DNA of 64,000 bases from Prorocentrum cordatum (taxonomy: Eukaryota > Sar > Dinophyceae > Prorocentrales > Prorocentraceae). Of the stretch, positions 42,225 through 52,811 are shown piece after piece. The notes beneath the pieces were generated by a model. The model was not told the origin of the DNA and made no database searches. It was given only the letters and a program-made list of their open reading frames with translations. The DNA is taken from contig CAUYUJ010007435.1 in NCBI GenBank assembly GCA_963575745.1, positions 5,282 through 69,281 on the forward strand, read 5' to 3'. Within the stretch, counting starts at the first letter, position 1. Every line of letters begins with the position of its first letter. Made by a program: the position numbers and the translations under genes.

Positions 42225-43585
42225 GCACTCTTCCTCCTCCTCCTCCTCATCATCCTCATGCTCTTGCTCTCCTCCTCCTCCTCGTCCTCCGTCCTCCGTC
42301 CTCCTCCTCCTGCTCCATATCCTCCTCCTCCTCCTCCTCCTCCTCGTCCTCCTCCTACTGCTCCTCCTCAGCATCAGCATCAGCATTAGCATCACCACCA
42401 GCATCAGCATCATCAGCATCATCATCATCATCATCGCCATCACCATCAGTATCATCATGATCATCGTCATCCTCACAACCATCGACATCACCATCATCAA
42501 CGGTAGCATCAACATGATCAGCATCCTCCTCATCAGCATTACCATAATCATCACCACCACCATCATCATAATGATACACATCATCATCACCATCATCATC
42601 ACCATCAACATCATCAGCACCACCAACATGATCATCACCATCATCATCAGCAGCATGAGCAATCAGCATCGTCATCGTTATCACCTCCATTACCATATTA
42701 GCATCATCAGCACCATCAGCATCACCACCACGATCACCATCACTATCACCATGACCAGCATCATCAGCAGCATCATCATCATCATAATCATCACCACCAC
42801 CATCATCATAACCACCAACATCATCATTATCACCACCATCATCGTCATCGTCATCGTCATCGTCATCACCATCTTCATCACCATTATCGTCATCAGCATC
42901 GTCACCATCACCATCATCACCATCATCATCAACATCATCAGCACCACCAACATGATCATCACCATTATAATCATCATCATCAGCATGAGCAATCAGCATC
43001 GTTATCGTCATCACCTCCATTACCATAGTAGCATCATCAGCACCATCAGCATCACCATCACGATCACCTTCACTATCACCATGACCATCATCATCAGCAG
43101 CAGCATCATCATAATCATCACCACCACCATCAGCATCACCACCAACATCATCATTATCACCACCATCATCGTCATCGTCATCGTCATCATCATCTCCATC
43201 ACCATCATCATTATCGTCATCAGCATCGTCACCATCACCATCATCACCATTATCATCATCATCATCAGCATCATCAGCATCATCATTGTCAGACCGTCAC
43301 CGTGATCGGCCTCATGATCGTTATCATCATAATCATCATCATCATCATCATCAATTTCATCCTCCATCTCCACCTCCTCCTCCTCCTCCTCCTCCTCTCC
43401 ATCGCCTTCAATTCCACCATCCTCATAATCATCATCCGCATCCGCCTCATCCTCATCCTCAACATCGCATCCCGGCCCATTGTCATGATCGCCACTACCA
43501 TACTCATCGTTTCACCACCACCAGCAGCACCACCATACTCATAATCATAATCATCATCATATCCGTCCTCACTATCTTGATCATC

Positions 43586-43632
<47 letters not shown>

Positions 43633-43670
43633 TATCGTCGTCGTCGTCGTCGTCGTCGTCATCATCACCA
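42225..43670 (+). repeat. TCC then CAT array with 324-bp higher-order repeat
   Basis: TCC (42225-42365) passes into CAT/CAC/CAG units. A higher-order unit of 324 bp is repeated twice (marker CACCAACATGATCATCACCA at 42621 and 42945). (GTC)n ends the tract near 43665. Confidence 0.9.
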
Positions 43671-43869
43671 ACACCACCAACGCCCTTGCGCGTGTGCCGT
43701 CGCGAGAATCCTCTGCAAACAACGGGACGAAGTGCAGACGCGCGCGTCGTCGCGCGCGTATGCCGAAACCCTTCAAAACCCATCGGTTTCGGAAGGATTT
43801 CAAAATCGTGTGTCCAAGAAACATACACACTCACATGGTTCCGCAACACGGATTTTCAACAAAAGCGTG
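43671..43869. other. Non-repetitive spacer between CAT and TCG arrays
   Basis: About 200 bp of mixed sequence. CGGAAGGATTTCAAAATCGTG and nearby bases show no recognisable gene. Confidence 0.5.
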
Positions 43870-44600
43870 CGCGCGCGCTCTTGCGACGTCGTCTTCGTCG
43901 TCGTCGTCGTCGTCGTCGCCGTCCTCCCTCCTCCCGCGGCGTCGTCGTCGTCGTCGCCTACGTCGTCCTCTGTCTTTCCTCGTGTTCGTCGTCGTCGTCC
44001 TCTTTGGCGTCGTGGTCGTTCCCATCGTCGTTGTCGCCGTGGTCGTCCTTCCTCCTCCTCCGTCGTCGTCGTCGTCGTCGTCCGTCGTCGGCGTCTCGTC
44101 GTCGTCCCTCCTATTTCGTCGCCGTCGTCGTCGTCGCCGTCGTTGTCGTCGTCGTCTTCCCTCCTCCCTCGTCGTTGTCGTCGTCGGCGTCGCCGTCCTT
44201 CTTCCTTCGTCGTCGTTCGCGTCGTCGCCGTCCTCCCTCCTCCCTCGCCGTTGTCGAAGTTGTCGTCGTTGTCGCCGTCGTCGTCCTCCCTCCTCCCTCG
44301 TCGTCGTCTTCGTTGGCGACGTCGTCGTCGTCTTTCGTCGTCGTCGGCGTCGTCGTCGTCTTCGTCGTCGTCGTCGTCGGCGTCGTCGTCGTCGCCGCCG
44401 TCGTCGTCGTCGTCGTCGGCGTCGTTGACGTCGTCGTCGTCGTCGTCGGTGTCGTCGTTGCCGTCGTCGTCGGCGTCGTCATCGTCGTCGTCGTTGTCAT
44501 CGTCGTCGACGTCGTCGGCGTCGGCGTCGTCGTCGTCGTCGGTGTCGTCATCGTCGTCGTTGTCGGCGTTGAAGCCGTTGGAGACGTCGTCGGTGTCGTC
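43870..44600 (+). repeat. TCG/GTC trinucleotide array (730 bp)
   Basis: GTCGTC units with CCTCCC and TTC interruptions. Gives poly-Val, poly-Ser or poly-Arg on plus and poly-Asp or poly-Thr on minus. Not coding. Confidence 0.95.
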
Positions 44601-44814
44601 GCCCAGCTGGGATGTGCCCAGCACTCAGCACCACCGCGGCCGCGTCGGTCGCGCCAAACTAGCTGGCCGCTGCGCGCGCGCTAGGGTTGGCGCGGCCGCA
44701 GAGATGGGCTAGCTAACTCCAAACACTCATCGCAATCGTCACCACATGGGTTTTGCAAGCCAAATTGCGGGTGGGTGGATGGGATGTTTGCAAGAGCGTG
44801 GGATGTGTCAACTC

Positions 44815-45155
44815 GTCTGTTAAAATCAATTGCACCACATATATTGCACCGCATAGAGTTCACAACAAAAGTTGCACAGCATAGATTATGCAACATAGAT
44901 TGCACCACATAGATTGTACAACATACATGGCACGGCATATATTCTACAACATAGATTGCACCATGCATAAACAATGGAAACTTGTATATATATATGTTGT
45001 ACCACATAGATTTCACACAATGTAAGCACATTGCACCACACAGGTTGCACATCGTATATTGCTCCACATATATTGCACCATCTATACATAAATATGCAGA
45101 TTACACCACATCCATTGAACCACATATATTGCACCACCTCGACTGCATCACATTC
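44815..45155 (+). repeat. AT-rich minisatellite, TTGCACCACATAGA type
   Basis: Imperfect repeats of about 16-21 bp on TTGCACCACATAGA. The base composition is strikingly AT-rich for this window. The same repeat resumes at 45610-46000. Confidence 0.85.
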
Positions 45156-45224
45156 CCCAATCAGAGCTTGCCTCTGTAGGGGTTCTAGCGGATTCATATG
45201 GTTATGTTAGGTTTGCCGCCGATT

Positions 45225-45345
45225 CTCGCCGCACGCCCAGGTGCCCGGGTGCCCGGAGGTGCCAGGGCGCCCGGGTGCTCGGGGGTGCCCGGGGGCCAGG
45301 GTGCCTGGGTGCCCGGGCGTGCCCAGGGGTGCCCGGGGGTGCCCT
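45225..45345 (+). repeat. GTGCCCGGG tandem repeat
   Basis: Imperfect GTGCCCGGG / GTGCCCGGGG units of 9-10 bp, GC-rich, embedded in the AT-rich island. Confidence 0.85.
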
Positions 45346-45590
45346 ATAGCCCAAAAGCCCTATAGCCCAATAGCCCTGTAGCCCTATAGCCCTACAGCTC
45401 TATAGCTCTATAGCCCTATAGCCCTATAGCTCAATAGCCATATAGCCCTATAGCCGTATAGCCCTATAGCTCTATAGCCATATACCCCTATACCCTATAG
45501 CCCTATAGCCCTGTAGCTCTATTACCCTATAGCCCTATAGCCCTATAGCCCATATAGCCCTATAGCCCTGCAGCCCTAAAAAGATTATGA
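45346..45590 (+). repeat. 8-bp GCCCTATA tandem repeat, about 29 units
   Basis: Array of GCCCTATA with variants GCTCTATA, GCCATATA and GCCCAATA. Confidence 0.9.
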
Positions 45591-45609
45591 TAGGGTTTTT
45601 CTCCAGTAT

Positions 45610-45716
45610 CATACATGCATTGTGCAACACACTTTGCTCCTCATAGATTGCATCACCTAGGTTGCACAACATATATGGCACCATACTGATTGAAACACGC
45701 ACACACGCATATTTAC

Positions 45717-45749
<33 letters not shown>

Positions 45750-46000
45750 TATGTTGCAGAACATATATGGCATAACCTAGAATGCTCGACATCGATTGCA
45801 TAGCATAGATCACACCACCTACATTCCACCATAAATTTCACACCATGAATGGCACTTTCTAAACTACACCAAGCACATTACTCCATATGGCCTGCATTTC
45901 GTAGTTTGCGCCACATAGATTGCACCACATACAATACACAACACATTTTGCACATCGTATATTGCACAGCACATAATGCACCACGTTGCACCACATAGTC
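45610..46000 (+). repeat. AT-rich minisatellite (continued) with (TA)n
   Basis: TTGCACCACATAGA-type units again, interrupted by a TATATA run at about 45717-45752. Confidence 0.85.
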
Positions 46001-46099
46001 AGCATCGCATGCACTGCTACGCACGCACGCGCACTGGTTGGGACCCACGCTTGCCAATATAAAAATAATCGTCAGCGTAGTCGCTATCATAATTATCAT

Positions 46100-46435
46100 G
46101 AACACGATCACCACCCTTCATCAAAACATGCATCGCCACACCCATCAACAACACTCTCATCATCAACATCACCATCATCACCATCATCATCACCACCATC
46201 GTGGCCATCGTCATCACCATCATCACCATCATCGTCACCATCAACCTCATTGTCTCCACCACCACCACCATCATCAGCGTCATCCTCATTCATAATCATA
46301 ATCATCATCAATATCATCATCATCTTCGTCATTATCATCACCATCCGCATCTTCACCACCACCGTCATCAGCATCATCAACTTCATAAGCAGCAGCATGA
46401 TCATTCCTCTCCTCCTCCCTCCTCCTGCTCTTCCC
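46100..46435 (+). repeat. CAT/CAC array ending in TCC
   Basis: CATCAC units (46130-46400) followed by TCC-rich sequence to about 46470. Confidence 0.9.
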
Positions 46436-46551
46436 TCATCCTCCCCCCTCCTCCTCATCCTCCTCGTCGGCGAGCTGCTCCTCGTGCAGCTGCAGGGCAG
46501 CGCCGAGGTGCCTCAGCGAACCGCGGAGCCACCGGTCGATCGGCGACCAGG
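46436..46551 (-). CDS. Candidate exon with strong 3' splice site
   Basis: On minus, a polypyrimidine run (CTTCCTTGCCTCTCCTGTAG) ends at 46552. The following frame reads WSPIDRWLRGSLRHLGAALQ then LHEEQLADEEDEEE. The peptide is amphipathic and helix-prone, and its acidic tail merges with the GGA repeat (minus strand). I do not recognise the family. The downstream border is lost in the repeat. Confidence 0.4.
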
Positions 46552-46825
46552 CTACAGGAGAGGCAAGGAAGAGGAGGGAAGGGGGGCAGCTCGCAGACTG
46601 AAAGGAGCTCGCTGCGCGAAGCGCAAGCGGCCGCGTGAAGGTGGGCCAGGCCCGCTCGGCCCAGGCCCAGCGCTCGCTCGGTGCCAACCCCAAAAGGCAA
46701 AGGGCTCACCCGAACAAGGACCACGGCGGGGACGGCCACGAGCGCGGAGACGAGCTCAAAGAGTAAAGGGAAGCTCTGGGAAAAGACGGCTAACGAGTGT
46801 CTATGGGACGCAGGAAAAACATGCT
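46552..46825. other. Unassigned spacer
   Basis: GC-rich sequence. On minus its lower part acts as the pyrimidine tract of the candidate exon. Nothing else recognised. Confidence 0.4.
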
Positions 46826-46985
46826 AACCCTGTGCGCCCCCTTTGGAGGCGCACGTCAGAACCGAGCATGTAGTACAAGCATGCTTGTGGCACCTCGCTG
46901 CCCAGGCGGTACGGGCAGAACACGCCCGCTGCCGAACAGCTACGACATGAGTTCGGAGCGCGCGTGCGCGCGTCGCTGCTGGGGG
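46826..46985 (+). repeat. Dispersed repeat R3, copy 1
   Basis: Resembles 50108-50262: TGGAGGCGCACGTCAGAACC against GGAGGCGTACGTCCGACCCG, then CATGTAGTACAAGCATGCTT against CATGCAGCACACACATCTCG, then GTGGCACCTCGCTGCCC against GTGGCACGCCGTTGCCC. Both end GAGCGCGCG. Confidence 0.65.
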
Positions 46986-47244
46986 GGTGGTGGCGACGCG
47001 CACATAGAAAGATTATGTTTGGGCGATGCCAGCACTCCATGCGCAGCCAGTGGACTTCGGGACCGGAAGCCTGGAGCCGTCCAGGGCCCGACATCGACGC
47101 GTGGCGGTGAGCGGGGCAGGCTGCCTCTGCGTCGGGAGACGACGTGTGTGCAGACGACGCATGGTGTGAAGCGCCCCCTGCTGACTGCACGAGGGGGGGG
47201 GGGGCAGGGGGCACGGGTCGAGCAAAAAGGAGGATCTCCTGGGA
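46986..47244. other. Unassigned spacer
   Basis: No gene or repeat recognised. A poly-G run lies at about 47191-47204. Confidence 0.4.
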
Positions 47245-47520
47245 GAGGGGGAGGAGGAGGAGGAGGAGGAGGAGGAGGAGGGGGGAGGAGGAGGAGGAGG
47301 AGGAGGAGGAGGAGGAGGAGGAGGAGGAGGAGGAGGAGGAGGAGGAGGAGGATAACGGAGAGAAGGCGGACGACAGGGTAAGATGGAGAAGTAGGGGGAG
47401 GATGGTAGAAAGGAGGAGGAGGGGGAGGCGGCGGAGGGGGAGCAGAGGGAGCAGGGGGAGGAGAAGGGGGGACGGAGGACGCGGAGGGGGAGTGGGAGGA
47501 GGAGGAGGAGGACGAGGAAT
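47245..47520 (+). repeat. GGA array
   Basis: GGA array (47245-47352), then looser GGA/GGGGGA to 47520. Confidence 0.9.
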
Positions 47521-48427
47521 GGGCGATTGGCATTTTAGCCATGCCCCTGCTCATGTTCCGATCCCACGAGGGGCCAGAGCGGCGGCATAGACACAAATCC
47601 CACCTCAGGAGCCACGTTCTTCATCTATGCCCCGCTGCCCGTGGCGCCCGCAGGGGGGCAGCAGCAGCAGGGGTATGGATCGAACGTCGACCGCCGAAGG
47701 AAGGAGCGGGAACAGAAGGAGGGTGACAAGGACGACGAGGAGGTGAGTCTGCGGAAAAGGTCACTGCCAGATCTCCGCTAGAGGCCTCTGGAGGCCACTG
47801 AAGGTTCCCAGAGGGATCCTGGGGACTCCATAAGAGCTACACAACCTGCGTGTCATGGACGTTGCCGGAGGGCTTCGGAGAGCCCTCGAGGCCACAGAGG
47901 GGGATGGATCACGAGCGGCGAACTAATACCCATATCCAAGCCCGCGCAGTCTGGATTCTGGAGCGCGGTCCCGTGGATACGCGGCCGCCTGGATACGTTC
48001 CGCGGGTGGCAGCCGCCGCAACAAAAAACGCCCCGTATCCACGTCCCATGGGCCCGGCCCGCGAGGCCGCGGATCTGAAATCGCCTCCCGCCCACGAAGG
48101 CAAGGCAACGGGAACGAGCTCAGCGCAGCCTCTGCGCCGCGCACCAGCAGAACCGCCACCCCCGGCCCGAGGCGAGGCCGATCGCCTCGGCCGGCCCCGT
48201 GTGTGGCCACGGTGCTCTGCCTCACTCTCTCGCGAGCGCCCGCGGGTGTGGCGGACCCCCGTTCGCGCGAGAGGCCCGTACTCGAAGGCGGGCCTGCCTG
48301 GGCAGGGCGGCGCTCGGAGGTGACCCTCTGGCGGCGCCGCGGGCGCCGCTCCCCGGCGCGCGGTGCGCGCCAGGGCGGGGGGGAAGAGGCGCCAACCCGA
48401 GAAATCTCTGGGGACCTCCGGGAGTTT
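47521..48427. other. Unassigned 0.9 kb, GC-rich
   Basis: Overlapping long frames on both strands reflect high GC; none has a domain. No clear repeat. Confidence 0.4.
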
Positions 48428-48512
48428 TTTTGGCGGCGCGCACAAGGGGGTAACCGCTGAAGGTCTTCAGTTTTGGTTCCCCCCCTTGTCTCACAGCGGT
48501 GCACAGGACTGG
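48428..48512 (+). mobile_element. Short foldback element (about 85 bp)
   Basis: Left GGCGGCGCGCACAAGGGGGT...AACC and right GGTTCCCCCCCTTGTCTCAC pair as inverted arms. The GGCGGCGCGCACA end is like that of family 3. Confidence 0.5.
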
Positions 48513-48711
48513 TCCTAAAGCCTCCTCCTCCTCCTCCTCCCTCCCTCCCTCCCTCCCTCCCTCCTCCTCCTCCTCCTCCTCCTCCAACTCCTGTTGCGCG
48601 GCGGGTGCCGCGGAACAATGCCTTTAGCTACCCCCTATTGGTGGGACCCCAGTCCTTCAATAAGGCCGCCGAACAAATAATTAGTTAGTCCCTAGTGGGG
48701 GTGGCTAAAGA

Positions 48712-48873
48712 CCTCTTCTCAGGGTTAGGGGGAGGGGGGAAGCGTTCTCAGAAGGTGGCCGCTTCTCAGAGGGCGCTGGCCTCACATCTGCAGACGAGGC
48801 CCGCGCCTTCTAAGAAGCGGGGTGCCTCTCAGAAGCATTCCCCCTCCCCCTACTACCCCCCTCTGCGCGTGGC
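48712..48873 (+). mobile_element. Foldback element family 3, copy C
   Basis: GGGGGAGGGGGGAAGCGTTC on the left, CATTCCCCCTCCCCCTACTA...CCTCTGCGCGTGGC on the right. The interior ACATCTGCAGACGAGGCCCG / CGCCTTCTAAGAAGC is homologous to copy A. Confidence 0.65.
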
Positions 48874-48885
48874 TGGTTTCTTGGA

Positions 48886-49112
48886 AGCCTCCCAGGTGGG
48901 GTCCGAGTAGATGGGGTCGGAGGATCGCGCCGCATCGCCGATGCATCGGCAACACATCGACGATGCATCGCAGATGCATCGGCGACGCCGGTGGTGCATC
49001 GGCGACGTCGGCGTGTAGAGAATCGAGCTCCGCATCGAGCCGCATCGCCAGCGCATCGGCGACGCGGCGCGACCCTCACGACCCCGTCTCTTCGGACCCC
49101 GTCTGGGAGGCT
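48886..49112 (+). mobile_element. Foldback element family 4, copy 2 (227 bp)
   Basis: Arms of about 47 bp: AGCCTCCCAGGTGGGGTCCG and, inverted, AGCCTCCCAGACGGGGTCCG. They continue through GGGGTCGGAGGATCGCGCCG-like sequence. The interior is a series of ATCGCCGATGCATCGG / GCATCGGCGACG units. Confidence 0.8.
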
Positions 49113-49129
49113 CAGAGTTCTGCCTCGTG

Positions 49130-49275
49130 CTCCTCCTCCTCCTCGTCCTCGTCCTCTTCCTCCTTCCTCCTTCCTCCTTCCTCCTCCTCCTCCTCCTCCT
49201 CCTCCTCCCTCCTCCTCCTCCTCCCTCCTCCTCTTCCTCCTCCTCCTCCTCCTCCTCCTCCTCCTCCTCCTCGTC
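49130..49275 (+). repeat. TCC array
   Basis: TCC/CTC array on plus. Confidence 0.9.
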
Positions 49276-50107
49276 CTTCGGCGGCAGGCGGGGCGGCGGG
49301 GCCGAGGGTGACGGCGAGCAGCTCGCGGGGGCGGCGAGGGCGAGGGCGGCGAGAGGGCGAGCGGCTCGAGAGGGCGGGCGGGCGAGCGGCTGGGGCCCCG
49401 GCGAGAGCCCCGCGGCCGCCGCCAGGAGCGGCGCGCGGGGGCCCATGGCCGGCGGGCGGGGCGTGGAGCTGCCGGGTGCCGACGGGAGCGGCCCCGGGGA
49501 GGGAGAGCGCAGGGCTCGACCCAGACCGCGTGGTTCGTGTTCGTGCCCTTGCGTGTCCCCTCGACCTGTAGATCCCGCCACCCGGACGCCGCTTTGGCTC
49601 CTTGAGCGTTGCCTTGGAGCCGCCGACCAAACATTCCCCTCGATCTGTCTGCGTGCCGCCTTCGCTGCAACACGACGTCCAAACGAAAACGGCCCGCGAG
49701 ATCGCCCAGACACCGTGTAGGTCGAGCCCTGGGAGAACGTTGCAATCGGACTTGAGTGGACAGGACACGCGAGAGGACACAAGGCCCTTCCGAGGGCCAC
49801 ACTGCCATCCCAAGGCGGCCCAGGAGACCTCCAGCACGGCCTTTGGAGGCCCACAGAGGGCACCAAGACGGCTCAGAGAGGGCACCAAGACAGGCCATCT
49901 TGGGCCGTGGTTCGATGTAGTATGGGACGCAGGAGGACATGCTACGGTAGGGGGACAGAAGTAGTGGACACTCCCCCGCTCCCCCAAACTCAAAGTTGGC
50001 ACGCGCGGGGTAGACTGCGGTCGAAGTGCACCTCGTCGGACCCACCGCCAGCTTTGAACAGCAGGGGGCGGGGAAGGCGTTAACCGATGAATGTGGCATG
50101 CGTGCTC
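49276..50107. other. Unassigned, very GC-rich then CAAGGCGG-type minisatellite
   Basis: 49276-49530 is extremely GC-rich and open in most frames. 49790-49905 has loose CCAAGACGG/CCCAAGGCGG repeats related to the 57.5 kb tract. No gene recognised. Confidence 0.4.
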
Positions 50108-50262
50108 GCTCCTCTTGCTCCGAGACCTGCAGTACCGTGCGCCCACCCTGGGAGGCGTACGTCCGACCCGAACATGCAGCACACACATCTCGTGGCACGC
50201 CGTTGCCCCGCTGCTGCGCACCCCCCGCGTGACTTCCGAGCGCGCGCCGTCCCTGCGGTGCC
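50108..50262 (+). repeat. Dispersed repeat R3, copy 2
   Basis: Counterpart of 46826-46985 in the same orientation. Confidence 0.65.
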
Positions 50263-50304
50263 GAACACACACACACACAAATTTTGCCAGAAGAAGCACC
50301 AGTG

Positions 50305-50463
50305 CCATGAGCATAAACTTTTGGCGCTCCGCGCGGGCTTCGTGGATCTGCGCTGGACCCCCCTTCCCTGGCGCGCGGAGCGCACAGGGGACGGCGCCGC
50401 AGGCGCCGCCGCCCAGCGCGGATCCAAGAAACCCGCGCGGGGCAAAAGCTGATTTTCATGGCG
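50305..50463 (+). mobile_element. Foldback element, 159 bp
   Basis: The left arm GCCATGAGCATAAACTTTTG...CGCGCGGGCTTCGTGGATCT pairs with the right arm, inverted, GCCATGAAAATCAGCTTTTG...CGCGCGGGTTTCTTGGATCC. Arms are about 50 bp. No clear target duplication. Confidence 0.7.
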
Positions 50464-51164
50464 TCTGTTCTTGTTGGGCTTGCTGGGGCCGAACAACAAT
50501 TTTGGTACCGAGCAGACATGTTTTGTTGGGTGTTACTGGGTGGTGCCGATCCTGCGCGCGCGCGGTGGCAAATCCTCGACGCGGGCGGCGCTCGGAGCCG
50601 CGAGAGGGCGGGGAGCACGGGAGAGCCTCGAGGCCCGCTGGGCCCCACGATTTTTGCGCTGCAGGGCTTGGGCGTTGGGGGGGTGGGGGGCGATCGCTGG
50701 TGGGGGGGGCAATCACTGATGGGGGGCGATCACTGGTGGGGGGGGGAGGGAGGTGCACTTCTCGGGCTCTAGGGGGCTCCCTCTCGGGCCCTCAAGGGCC
50801 CCTCTATGGGGCTCCTATTTGGCAGCCCTCGCTGCCCCCCATATCTATCGCCCCCCCCATTACAATCGGACCCGGGCCAGAAGAGCATCGCTCAAGAACA
50901 TGCGACACTCCGCCAGCCAACCATACACAGAAACATCCAAGGGTACCCTCCCAAGGATACACAAGAACATCCAACAGGCACGAAAAACATTAGGGTACCC
51001 TCCCCGAACCGATCTCGATCTTGTACCTCAATCCGACTGTACGCGACGCCCAGGAGGGTTGGCCCGGCCAGGGCCCAGACCCCGTCCTGGCACACCTCTG
51101 GCACGTGTGCGAACGGACCTTCCTTCTCGACGTCGGCGCCGCTCGCAGGGGCAGGGAAGGGGAA
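50464..51164. other. Unassigned 0.7 kb
   Basis: Includes a GATCGCTGGTGGGGGGG-type short repeat at 50690-50750. No gene recognised. Confidence 0.4.
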
Positions 51165-51257
51165 CACGAGGAGGAGGAGGAGAAGGAGGAGCAGGACGAG
51201 GAGGAGGAGGAGGAGGAGGAGGAGGAGCGAGAAGAAGGAGGAGGAGGAGGAGGAGGA
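51165..51257 (+). repeat. GGA array truncated by the assembly gap
   Basis: GGA units run directly into the N block, so the true length is unknown. Confidence 0.9.
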
Positions 51258-51357
51258 NNNNNNNNNNNNNNNNNNNNNNNNNNNNNNNNNNNNNNNNNNN
51301 NNNNNNNNNNNNNNNNNNNNNNNNNNNNNNNNNNNNNNNNNNNNNNNNNNNNNNNNN
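51258..51357. other. Assembly gap (100 N)
   Basis: Exactly 100 Ns, the conventional placeholder for a gap of unknown size. The left edge is a GGA array, the likely cause. Confidence 0.99.
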
Positions 51358-52194
51358 TGGACCCCCTGGCGACACCCGCTCAACGGGGGCGACCCACCAA
51401 TGTCGATCCACAAAACAAGGAGTTGTCGCTTCGGCACTTTTCGGTCGGACAACGTAGGTGGAACCACGGATTCGGAAGGCGACTAAAGCAGGCTGGACTT
51501 CGGCCCGCCCCCGACAGAGGAGAGCGCTCTGACTCTTGACATCGGAAGGCGCCTGGAGTAAATATAAAATCTGATGCCAACAAACTATTCCAGCGACCGA
51601 AGGCCGAAGTCAAAATCTGGCACAAGGGGGAGCATGAGGACACAAGTCGCCCAGAAAACGCCAAGCGACACCCAAATATGCTGCCCACGGAGGGCACCGC
51701 GACGCGGGAGAGACGTGCCGAAGAGACCAGAACAAAGGGATGCCAAGGCCCGCCCTATGCGGCTCGCGCCTATCCGCATTACCTCATCCTCGACCGGCTT
51801 GGGTGCCTCATGGGCCGTCTTGGACGCCCCAAAGGCAAACACGCCAAACGTAGAAGTTTTTCCTATCGGAAATGGACTATATTTGCTTATTGGGCCACTC
51901 TCGGGGTGCCTCTCGGGGCGTCTTCGGAGCCTCTTCGAATGCTTTTTCGGGTCTCATGGGGGGCCTCTTGGGGCTGCTGGGCCCCTTCTTGGAGCCTCTT
52001 GGGGTCTCCACGCAAAGGGGCCACCGCCACCGAGAACCCATCGGGGGGGGCGGTGGCGCGCCCGGGCGTCGTGCGGCGGCCCCGGACGACGCCCGGGCGC
52101 GCTGCCGCCCAGGGGCCGCCCGCCCCCACCCCCTGGGGCGAGGGGCTCCCCGTGGTCCCTGCTGCTGCGCTGCATGGGGGCCCCCCGAGGCGGA
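51358..52194. other. Unassigned, with a GGGGCCTCTTGGGG minisatellite
   Basis: 51895-52012 contains CTCGGGG / CTTGGGG / GCCTCTTGG repeats, inverse to the 57.5 kb tract. Nothing else recognised. Confidence 0.4.
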
Positions 52195-52500
52195 GGCAGA
52201 GGAGTAGGAGGAGGAGGAGGAGGAGGAGGAGGAGGAGGAGGAGGAGGAGGAGGAGAGGGGAGGAGGTAGGGAGGGAGGCGGAGGAGGAGGAGGAGGGGAG
52301 GAGGAGGAGGAGGAGGAGGAGGATGGAGGAGGAGGAGATGGAGGAGGAGGAGGAGGAGGAGGAGGAGGAGGAGGAGGATGGAGGAGGAGGAGGAGGGAGG
52401 AGGAGGAGGAGGAGGAGGAGGAGGAGAGGAGCGAGATGGAGGAGGAGGAGGAGGAGGAGGGGAGGAGGGAGGAGGTGAGGAGGAGGAGGAGGAGGGAGGA
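52195..52500 (+). repeat. GGA array
   Basis: GGA array with GAT and GGGA interruptions. Confidence 0.95.
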
Positions 52501-52559
52501 CACACGAGGGTCAGGAGGCTGCCACCCCCCCCCCCCCCCAAGGAGCGAGGCACGGGCGG

Positions 52560-52804
52560 CGGCCTCCGCCCCGCGTCGGCCGCCCTCCCCCCTCGGGCCA
52601 CCTCGCGGGGGGGGGCCTCCGCCCGAGAGGCCCCGCGCGGAGAGGTGGGGTCGGGAGCTCCAGCCTACCTGCTCTCGAAGCCTACCTGCTCTCGAAGCTG
52701 CGTCGGCCTCGGCCCCGCGTCGGCCGCCCTCCCCCCTCGGGCCCCCTCGCGGGCGGGCCTCTGCCCGAGAGGCCCCGCGCGGAGAGGTGGGGTCGGGAGC
52801 TCCA
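52560..52804 (+). repeat. 144-bp tandem duplication
   Basis: Two near-identical units (CCGCGTCGGCCGCCCTCCCC at 52571 and 52715, through GGTGGGGTCGGGAGCTCCAG). A 17-bp CCTACCTGCTCTCGAAG doublet lies at the junction (52664 and 52681). Confidence 0.85.
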
Positions 52805-52811
52805 GCCGTTG

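Noticed and set aside
39170-43670. Very long poly-Ile, poly-His, poly-Met and poly-Asp frames (up to about 630 codons)
   Set aside because: They exist only because CAT/TCC arrays lack stops in several frames on both strands. No normal-complexity sequence and no consistent frame.
45346-45590. Regular short repeats considered as a CRISPR array
   Set aside because: Units are contiguous 8-mers with no unique spacers, in a eukaryotic sequence.
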